In this document: positions 58,065 through 64,000 of the stretch, piece after piece
Layout: every line of letters begins with the position of its first letter
How positions within the stretch are numbered: position 1 is the first letter of the stretch
DNA from: CAVVEQ01 sp963806635
GTDB taxonomy: Bacteria > Chloroflexota > Anaerolineae > Anaerolineales > Anaerolineaceae
DNA: 64,000 nucleotides
NCBI GenBank assembly: GCA_963806635.1
Contig: CAWDZA010000015.1
Span: forward strand, 62,001-126,000
Reading direction: 5' to 3'
Notes under the pieces: model-generated
Told to the model about the DNA's origin: nothing
What the model saw: the letters and a program-made list of their open reading frames with translations, nothing else
Databases searched by the model: none
Program-made: the position numbers and the translations under genes

Positions 58065-59550
58065 AGCACAACCCGCCTGGGGAGCAGATTCTTGATACGG
58101 TCGGATGTGACCCTTCCCCTACCGAGGAAAATGCCATCCTCATTACGGATGATCACAATCTTATGGGCAGGCAGGCCAACAACATCAGCTCGGGGAATGT
58201 CCTCCCCGCGCAGCCAGGCTGCTGCTTGTTGTTCAGAGAAAACCAGCGATGGGGATGTGATTAAATCTGCAAACCGGGCGCAGAATTCGTGGGAGACTTC
58301 CAGCCCACCCGGGGTCTCCTCCGCCAGCGTCATTCCCGCGGAAAGCCAGGGTAGGGCGGGGAAGTGATCGGACAATTTTTCTGGGATGAGTTGAATCGTT
58401 TTACCTTTTTTTCCAATAATAAGCTGGTATTTTTCCAGAACGGGTGAGAGATCAACCCCATAATCATTCTCGAAGGTATTGAAAACCAGCTGCTTTTCTG
58501 TTGTTGAAAGCATCATTAATTCAAACCCTGACTTCAAATTTAACCAGCTGTTTTTTTCGGGGGTTTTCAAGGTCCCGGTCTTTCGCAGCCTGGCTGCGAA
58601 GAAACCGATCGTGTGAAGCGTGTGCGGCCAGAGACGGAAGGCATTCTGCACGGCAGGATGAAAGACCTGGCCGGTTGTTGATCCCAAAGCCGGCGCGAGA
58701 GAGTCTTTTCACTCGAGAGGTCTTCGATTTCGATCTGACCAGGGTACTCCTTCAGGACGTCATCCAAAACGGCCTCATCCTCCTCAGGCGCAAGGGTGCA
58801 GGTGGAATAGACTACCTGACCGCCAGGCCGGGCTGCCTGCAAGGCGCTGCGAAGAAGCGCGATCTGCCTGTGAGCCAACGAAGCCCGCTCGTTTTCCGTT
58901 ATTGGTCTCAGGGGATGGGCTTCGGTTGACCGTAGTCCGTCCATGCTGCAGGGGGCATCCAGGAGGACTGCATCGAAGGATTCAGGGAAAAGGCTGCCCA
59001 TGGATTCACCCGGTAGACACGTGACCGCGGTATTCACAGATCCCCAGGTTTGCAGCACGGTGCGCAGAGCAGGGATGCGGCTGCGGCTGGCATCGTTCGC
59101 GATCACCAGACCCAAATCGGCTGTTTTTGCTGTCAGGTGGGTAGTTTTCCCACCAGGTGAAGCTGCCATATCCAGGATCAAAGGTTGGGATTCGGGAATA
59201 AAGTCAAACAGCTCCGGCGGGAGCATGGAGGCAGTGTCCTGAAGATAAAAAGCACCCATGCGGTGCTCAAGAGTTGATCCGGGGTTTATATCCCGGCCAA
59301 GCAGCCTGAATCCCGCATCGCAAAACGGAACCGGTTCAACCTGCCAACCATATTTGGCGCACCAGCGCTGCAGGTCGCTTACACCAGCTATTAGGGTATT
59401 GAGCCGCAAACCGCCAAATAATGGTTTTTCCAATTCAGCCAATAGCAGATCGAACCCTTGCGGGTCGAGCAATACGCGGTACCGCGCCAGGGATTTTTCA
59501 AGCGTGTTCTCTTTTTTCGGCTGTTTTTTCCGGGTTTTCTGGCGGGTCAT
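58061..59550 (-). CDS. RsmF-like rRNA m5C methyltransferase with C-terminal domain (one frame break)
   Basis: The first frame gives the NOL1/NOP2/Sun catalytic domain: SAM motif DMAASPGGKTTHL, catalytic DAPCSMDG and STCTLAPEEDE, both with Cys. Near 58670-58680 the frame changes and the protein continues with VFHPAVQNAFRLWPHTLHTIGFF, then a C-terminal PUA-like domain (LRGEDIP to VIIRNEDGIFLGRGRV). It should methylate a cytosine of 16S rRNA. The ATG at 59550 overlaps the stop of the upstream methyltransferase by 4 bases; this is the last gene of a four-gene operon. Confidence 0.87.
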
Positions 59551-60371
59551 GGAAGCACCTTGCGGATGCAAAAAACCAGCTCGTTTCTAAAAGCGATCTC
59601 ATTCACCTGCCATGATGTGCCGGAGGTGATCGACTGGACCAGCTTCTCCTGGCGTTCTTTGAGGTCGAATTTTCCCTGCAGGCTGCTGGGCGGTAATGAG
59701 AGCAGGAACCAGGTTACATTAACCGCCTGAATCAATTTCCGGGTGCTGCCCCTCTGACGCTGCTCCATACGGTGGGCTTCCTTGAAAAGAAAGGCAACAT
59801 CCGCACCTTCCTCAGGAGGGTTCAGAAGGATATCGCGATGGTAACCAAGCGGTTCTCGACCGGAAAGCACTAGGAATTTTCGCACCAGGTCGACCCTGGG
59901 TTTGTTAAGATCAAAAGCCGAATAGCGCGCGGTTTTTTCCAGATTCATCCAGGGCAAACTGAAGGGGTTCAATCCTGATGCCAGGTCATGAATGTTTTTG
60001 GGGATTCCGGTCACCTCGAAGATGCGCGGGTAAAAATCCGGCAGGATCTCCACCCGTTCCCGTGTGGACGCGTGTGATGTGAGCATTTTCAGGCAAAAGG
60101 CAGGTATCAAGCCTGGGTCAGCACTGGAAAATGCAGTTTCCATCTCCGCCTGCGCGGTGACGAAATCGGGGTCGCCCAGGTAGGGGGCGATGATATTATG
60201 CAGCTTCTGTTGTAATGTTTTTTTTGCTTCTTTGGGGGTCTGACCAGATTGAAGGGCGGCGGTGTATAGATCCATCGCGGTTTCCGGGGGGATATCCAAC
60301 TCGCGGTATTTGCGCGAGGCCAGGACAGCTTCGACCGGATCAATCCTTTGCTTCTCAGAAATTGGACTCAT
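59547..60371 (-). CDS. ArmA/FmrO-family 16S rRNA methyltransferase-like protein, paralog B
   Basis: The 274-residue protein shares with paralog A the family segments HASTRER (100-106) and DLASGLNPFSLPWM (129-142). It differs at the later hallmarks: the K-x-LPCLE motif reads KEAHRME (197-203) and the SLGG..KGM loop reads SLQGKFD (230-236). The family methylates N7 of G1405 in 16S rRNA and causes aminoglycoside resistance. B may have another target, or act together with A. It is coupled on both sides by 4-base overlaps. Its function is not proven. Confidence 0.8.
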   Translation of the reverse strand: MSPISEKQRIDPVEAVLASRKYRELDIPPETAMDLYTAALQSGQTPKEAKKTLQQKLHNIIAPYLGDPDFVTAQAEMETAFSSADPGLIPAFCLKMLTSHASTRERVEILPDFYPRIFEVTGIPKNIHDLASGLNPFSLPWMNLEKTARYSAFDLNKPRVDLVRKFLVLSGREPLGYHRDILLNPPEEGADVAFLFKEAHRMEQRQRGSTRKLIQAVNVTWFLLSLPPSSLQGKFDLKERQEKLVQSITSGTSWQVNEIAFRNELVFCIRKVLP

Positions 60372-61192
60372 ACTTCGGAGGGGTCCCGAATAAGAAGGAA
60401 TGCCAGCTCTGTTTCAAATTCGAAACGTTTGATAATTCCTTGCCAGTCAGCAGTTAGTTCCTCGAATTGAGCAGTGTAATTGCGGTTCATCCCTTTCTGG
60501 TGTCCACCCAGGCTGGCGACCGGGTAGGAGATCAGTAAATACCTCGAATTAAGGGAGGTTATTAGTCTTCTCGCGGAGGATTTTTCCAACTGCTCCAGGC
60601 AAGGCAGGGTTTTCAAAAGCAGCACAAGGTCGTATGCACCGCCGGGAGTGTCCGCAGTCAGGTCGCAGGTGGTCACATGACCCTGGACTTTGTAATGATC
60701 CAGGAAAAGCTGCAAGAAAGCGGTGAGGTCACTGAACACATCGCAGGAATCATAGCGGGTAATTCTGCTCCAGGGCATCCAGGGCAAAGCGAGCGGATTC
60801 AAACCGCAGGCGCAATCCAGGATGGTGTGAACCCCTTCCGTTTCCTGAGCGATTCGTTGATAAAACTTTTCAAGGATGAGAAGACGTTCCCTGGAGGAGG
60901 CATGCGCATTCATCAGCCGATGGCAGAATTCTTTGGTTTGTGCTGATTCCAGTGAACGCGGAAGTTCAGCGAGTTCACGAGCCGCGGAGACATAATCCAA
61001 TTCCTGCGATTGATAGGCGCAAGCCGCCTGATGAAGCCTGGATCGGGTGGATTGGAGTGCCTCTTTGTAACTCTTCTGCCGCGTCAGCTCTTCTGATCCG
61101 ACCCAGCGGACGAGCGCTGGATCAATGGTGCGGTATTTTTTCCGGTTGAGGATTTCGGCTTCGAGCCGGATTATATCGTTGGAAGCGGTCAT
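60368..61192 (-). CDS. ArmA/FmrO-family 16S rRNA (m7G1405-type) methyltransferase, paralog A
   Basis: The 274-residue protein carries the full pattern of aminoglycoside-resistance 16S rRNA methyltransferases: HASSRER (97-103), SAM site DCACGLNPLALPWM (126-139), KTLPCLE (194-200), and YPVASLGG with KGM (223-235) and Tyr239. An N-terminal helical domain of about 90 residues matches the family. It should modify G1405 of the A site, or a close position. It overlaps tgt upstream and paralog B downstream by 4 bases each, so it looks like a resident chromosomal gene. Confidence 0.88.
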   Translation of the reverse strand: MTASNDIIRLEAEILNRKKYRTIDPALVRWVGSEELTRQKSYKEALQSTRSRLHQAACAYQSQELDYVSAARELAELPRSLESAQTKEFCHRLMNAHASSRERLLILEKFYQRIAQETEGVHTILDCACGLNPLALPWMPWSRITRYDSCDVFSDLTAFLQLFLDHYKVQGHVTTCDLTADTPGGAYDLVLLLKTLPCLEQLEKSSARRLITSLNSRYLLISYPVASLGGHQKGMNRNYTAQFEELTADWQGIIKRFEFETELAFLLIRDPSEV

Positions 61193-62277
61193 CCCGGCAG
61201 GTTCCGCAGCCTGTTGACCAGCATGGCCATGAATCGTAAATTATGAAGCGTTGCCAGGCGGAAGAATAATGTATCCCCTGCCTTGAATAGGTGATGGAGA
61301 TAACCAAGGGAGTATTTCGAGCAGGTTGGACAATCGCAGAATTCCGAAATGGGGCGGTTGGTCTTAATGTGTTTTTCGTCATTAAGATATACATACCGCA
61401 TCCAATCTCCGGAAAAACCCTGAGGCTGGGTGAATGTGTAAACCCGCGCATGGCGCGCATCCCGGGTGGGCATGGCGCTATCAAAAATCTGGAAACCAAG
61501 CTGATAAGTCCTTAAAACGTTCTGAGGGTGACCAATCCCCAAGGCATGCATGGGGTATTCGGCAGGGATGAGCCCACGGGTGAACTCGAGGATATCCTGC
61601 AACAGGTTACCCTGACCATCCAGCGGCCAACCCCCAAACCCGTACCCTTCGAATCCAACCTCGAGCAACGCTTCAGCACATTCGCGGCGCAGCTCTGGCA
61701 GACCGCCCCCCTGGATGACTGCGAATATTTTGGGCTGGTCTTCAGGGAAGATCTTCTTCACTTCCATCAGTTTCACATATTCCGCTTTGCAGCGTTTTGC
61801 CCAGGCAACGGTGCGATGGACGGAGTTTCTTTGATCCGCCAACGGCGCATCCACGTGGGTGCAGTCATCCAGGCAGATGACGATGTCGCTGTCGTAGGAG
61901 ACCTGGAGCTGGACGGTCTTTTCGGGGGTCATCAGGAATTTTCGATGCGAACCTTCAGGTTTAAAATGAATGCCCTGGTCGGTGATGCTACCGTTCTTCG
62001 GATTCTGGTGGATCAGCGAATACGCCTGGAATCCCCCGGAATCGGTGACGATCGGTTTCTTCCAGCCGCTCATGTGGTGTAGCCCACCGAGCGACTGGAT
62101 GGTGGAGCTGCCCGGCTTCTGCATGAGGTGAAATGTATTCATAACAACCGCTTCGGTCCCGCAGCGCAGCAGGTCGTCGGCATCCACCGAACGGACTACT
62201 CCAAAGGTGGCATCTGGTAGGAATGCCGGGTATGGAATTTGTCGATTTCGAACAAGGAGTCCAGCAGTATTTAACAT
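61189..62277 (-). CDS. tgt: tRNA-guanine transglycosylase
   Basis: The 362-residue enzyme has TDSGGFQ (catalytic Asp79), CLDDCTHVDAP, ERTV-like SVHRTVAWAKRCK, GLPELR, the nucleophile loop FDSAMPTRDARHAR and the zinc site CDCPTC with YLHHL and LHNLRF. It exchanges guanine 34 for a queuosine precursor. The loop reads DARHAR where most bacterial enzymes have NARN or NGRN, so it is somewhat divergent. The start at 62277 lies 7 bases after a GATAAT -10 box, possibly leaderless; a TTG at 62313 is the alternative. It heads the rRNA/tRNA-modification operon. Confidence 0.92.
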   Translation of the reverse strand: MLNTAGLLVRNRQIPYPAFLPDATFGVVRSVDADDLLRCGTEAVVMNTFHLMQKPGSSTIQSLGGLHHMSGWKKPIVTDSGGFQAYSLIHQNPKNGSITDQGIHFKPEGSHRKFLMTPEKTVQLQVSYDSDIVICLDDCTHVDAPLADQRNSVHRTVAWAKRCKAEYVKLMEVKKIFPEDQPKIFAVIQGGGLPELRRECAEALLEVGFEGYGFGGWPLDGQGNLLQDILEFTRGLIPAEYPMHALGIGHPQNVLRTYQLGFQIFDSAMPTRDARHARVYTFTQPQGFSGDWMRYVYLNDEKHIKTNRPISEFCDCPTCSKYSLGYLHHLFKAGDTLFFRLATLHNLRFMAMLVNRLRNLPG

Positions 62278-62365
62278 CACCTGGATTATCAATGAAAGCG
62301 GCAGTTGCCGCAAGCCTTTTCGAAGTTCTGATACAATTATTTCATCTCACAGGAGGGTTTAACCA

Positions 62366-62905
62366 ATGTCTGACCCAATCCGACTTTTCGGGAAAGCGTT
62401 CACCGCAGGCTGCGCGGGGGCGATCGGCGCCTGGATGGCGACCGTGGTTTGTGTTCTGGTGATCCTGCTGGTGGCCAGCAACATCCTCGGTCCGGCGTTC
62501 ATTCAAAGCCTGCCGCCTTCCATTCAATTCATCCCAGTCTATTTTCATTTGGGGGGAACCGAAGCCCTGCTACCCAGTGGGGATCTTCCAAACATGGATC
62601 TTTTTATGACCATGGGTTCCAACCCGGATCTGCAGCATCTGAGTTCCATCTCAGCCCAATCCTCTTCACAGGTGAGTTTTTGGGCGCAAGCTCCCAAGAA
62701 TATTAAGTCCCACTTCCAGGTTTGGATGACCTATCCGGATGGGCATAAGTTGAAATTCGGCGAAGAGTATTTTACCGATGGGTTGGGCGACCCGGTGGAA
62801 TTGACCGGATTCACCACCGAAGCGACCCCGGGACCTTTCATGCTGCAGGCGATCATCGATGGCATTCCTGTGGGGGAATTCACCTTCACGGTCACTGAAC
62901 AATAA
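62366..62905 (+). CDS. Membrane-anchored protein of unknown function
   Basis: The 179-residue protein has one N-terminal helix (GAWMATVVCVLVILLVASNIL) and an extracytoplasmic beta-rich domain (SHFQVWMTYPDGHKLKFGEEYF to VGEFTFTVTEQ). AGGAGG 9 bases before the ATG supports the start. No motif is recognised. It is divergent from tgt and ends at a terminator. Confidence 0.7.
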   Translation: MSDPIRLFGKAFTAGCAGAIGAWMATVVCVLVILLVASNILGPAFIQSLPPSIQFIPVYFHLGGTEALLPSGDLPNMDLFMTMGSNPDLQHLSSISAQSSSQVSFWAQAPKNIKSHFQVWMTYPDGHKLKFGEEYFTDGLGDPVELTGFTTEATPGPFMLQAIIDGIPVGEFTFTVTEQ

Positions 62906-62920
62906 ATTAATCCTAAAATA

Positions 62921-62953
62921 AATCGAGTCCCTGGTAGCGGGGACTCGATTTTT
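62921..62953. terminator. Bidirectional terminator
   Basis: AATCGAGTCCC (62921-62931) pairs with GGGACTCGATT (62940-62950), followed by TTT on the plus strand and an AT-rich stretch on the minus strand. It separates two convergent genes. Confidence 0.8.
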
Positions 62954-63898
62954 CTATTGGCAGGTCAGTGAATAACTTGCCCCGGGCGAGAACGTTTCCC
63001 GGTTCGGTTGAACAATATAGATCTTTGCGGTCTCACTGGTGGTTGAGGAAAGGTTCCTGGAAATGCTCACGCTCTGAGCTCCCGCTCCTGAAAATGTAAT
63101 GGTTTCATCCTGTGAGGATGAATCGCCAAAAACCCAACGGTAGACGACATCCCCGGGACCAGTGGCTGTGATCTGGGCGGAAAGTTTAAAGTTGTACCCG
63201 GGCGGGCAGGGGGCTGTTGCGCTGGCATTATTTACAGTGACTGCCACATCGCTTACTTTGAAGAGCGTATCACCCACCTTGATCTTGACGTAGAAGGGGA
63301 CGTTGCCTGCTCCAACCCCGAAAACCACCCCGCCTGCAGGCTTCAAGCGCCAGTTGCTGGTATATTCACCCGCGGTGAGTGGGGCAGTCATGGGCAAAGA
63401 CACCTCGCCCATCTTGCCACTGGGAATTGTCTTTCCGAGTTGATATTCCAGGTTTGCGGTGAGCTGGGTGCCGCCATCAAAGACGACCAGCATGGAGGGC
63501 TGCCAATCACAGGAACCGGTGTTCCACAGCTTCCAGGTCTTGACAAACTGTTTTCCAGGTGACATCACGGTGCCATCCGGGATTGTGACATCATTTACCA
63601 GCGCTGCCTGATAACATGCTGCCTGGGTGGATGTTGGCTGGGGTATGGCAGTTGGCGGGGGAGCAGTGGGCGAGGGAGGCTGGGGCGCCGAGGTTGTGGG
63701 TGTGGACACTGCTTCAGGACTGCCGTTCTCCGGAAGCGATGTGGTGGTGGTTGAGGGGAGCGGGGCGAGCGCGGTCAGGGTTTCTGATCGACCTGGCCAA
63801 TCCGTTGCCGGCGTGGGGTTGAACAGGCTGCAGCCGGCCATCAGGACGGCTGAAACGACAATCGCGGTTAGGGAAAGCCAACTGGATCGATTTCTCAT
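62954..63898 (-). CDS. Lipoprotein with NBR1-Ig-like domain
   Basis: The 314-residue protein has a signal with lipobox LMAGC (Cys23), a Thr/Ser/Pro linker to about residue 90, and an Ig-like domain from next-to-BRCA1 type proteins (FVKTWKLWNTGSCDWQPSM, then GEYTSNWRLKPAGG). A final beta domain resembles PKD folds (VVYRWVFGDSSSQDE). It is surface-anchored and probably structural or adhesive. GAGG precedes the ATG at 63898. Confidence 0.85.
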   Translation of the reverse strand: MRNRSSWLSLTAIVVSAVLMAGCSLFNPTPATDWPGRSETLTALAPLPSTTTTSLPENGSPEAVSTPTTSAPQPPSPTAPPPTAIPQPTSTQAACYQAALVNDVTIPDGTVMSPGKQFVKTWKLWNTGSCDWQPSMLVVFDGGTQLTANLEYQLGKTIPSGKMGEVSLPMTAPLTAGEYTSNWRLKPAGGVVFGVGAGNVPFYVKIKVGDTLFKVSDVAVTVNNASATAPCPPGYNFKLSAQITATGPGDVVYRWVFGDSSSQDETITFSGAGAQSVSISRNLSSTTSETAKIYIVQPNRETFSPGASYSLTCQ

Positions 63899-63930
63899 TG
63901 GGCACCTCAAGGATGATTATAAAACAAGAA

Positions 63931-63958
63931 AAAACTGGCGGTCTCACCCGCCAGTTTT
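63931..63958. terminator. Intrinsic terminator at the right edge
   Basis: AAAACTGGCGG pairs perfectly with CCGCCAGTTTT around TCTCAC. It lies just before the end of a probable minus-strand gene that continues beyond the window. Confidence 0.75.
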
Positions 63959-63974
63959 CATTGGTCTGATATCC

Positions 63975-64000
63975 TCAGGGAGTACAGTTCAGTGTGAGCA
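63975..64000 (-). CDS. 3' end of a gene running in from the right
   Basis: A minus-strand frame enters from the window edge and stops at TGA (63975-63977) after LTLNCTP. The end resembles the SLTCQ ending of the NBR1-Ig lipoprotein just downstream, so a tandem paralog is possible. Only eight codons are visible. Confidence 0.3.

Noticed and set aside
61189..62277. tgt as a DpdA-type DNA 7-deazaguanine modification enzyme
   Set aside because: The zinc site, SVHRTVAWAKRCK and the overall length fit tRNA transglycosylase, and no dpdB or other dpd genes are present.

Overview
The window looks like a chromosomal contig from a Chloroflexota bacterium of the Anaerolineae type. This is inferred from the gene set: NBR1-Ig lipoproteins with Pro/Thr-rich linkers, DUF2089 and SHOCT-like regulators, chromosomal ArmA/FmrO-type 16S rRNA methyltransferases, a SAM-I riboswitch before metK, and moderately GC-rich DNA. 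No rRNA, tRNA or CRISPR array was seen. Many genes, including normally essential ones (gmk, ftsK), are split by single-base frame changes while the protein homology simply continues in another frame. The simplest reading is indel error in the assembly, so frameshifted genes are given as one feature spanning all frames. Sequence right of about 43 kb is much cleaner.

Layout. 0-13.8 kb: a crotonase, then a same-strand run of anion and sulfur genes (SulP, rhodanese, BASS-type transporter, ClC, second SulP, metallo-beta-lactamase-fold enzyme, MFS transporter, formylglycine sulfatase), ending in a composite pseudogene made of pieces of the MBL and MFS genes. 13.8-22.2 kb (mostly minus strand): lipoprotein, M32 carboxypeptidase, SerA-type dehydrogenase, and a MarR-controlled MacAB-like efflux operon. 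22.3-33.1 kb: HExxH protein, FmdB zinc ribbon, gmk, rhomboid protease, a DUF2089/SHOCT/MFS operon, sortase, class V aminotransferase and ftsK. 33.1-36.6 kb: an accessory island with a higBA module, an AT-rich nuclease-helicase gene and a small PD-(D/E)XK-like protein. 36.7-42.8 kb: SRPBCC protein, a membrane protein, a broken NTF2-like gene, an AbrB/RelE toxin-antitoxin pair beside msrA and msrB, and a badly frameshifted membrane glycosyltransferase. 42.8-53.2 kb: metK with a SAM-I riboswitch, plsY, RNase Z, a GT-C-like protein, adenosine-specific kinase, lipoprotein, nicotinamidase-like hydrolase, and a nitroreductase/DNA methyltransferase/AlkD-like run, then lipA. 53.3-62.3 kb: an LTA-synthase-like sulfatase, then an RNA-modification neighbourhood (rsmI, queuosine-precursor transporter, rsmE, and an operon of tgt, two ArmA/FmrO-family 16S rRNA methyltransferases and an RsmF-like enzyme).

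Two themes stand out. First, three separate cargoes (the sulfatase, higBA, the AbrB/RelE pair) each lie between an intact host gene 3' end and a second, truncated, same-orientation copy of that 3' end. This is the footprint expected of insertion-duplication by a circular intermediate. Second, a tandem pair of aminoglycoside-resistance-family 16S rRNA methyltransferases sits inside a four-gene operon whose genes all overlap by 4 bp, with the second paralog altered at the family's hallmark motifs.
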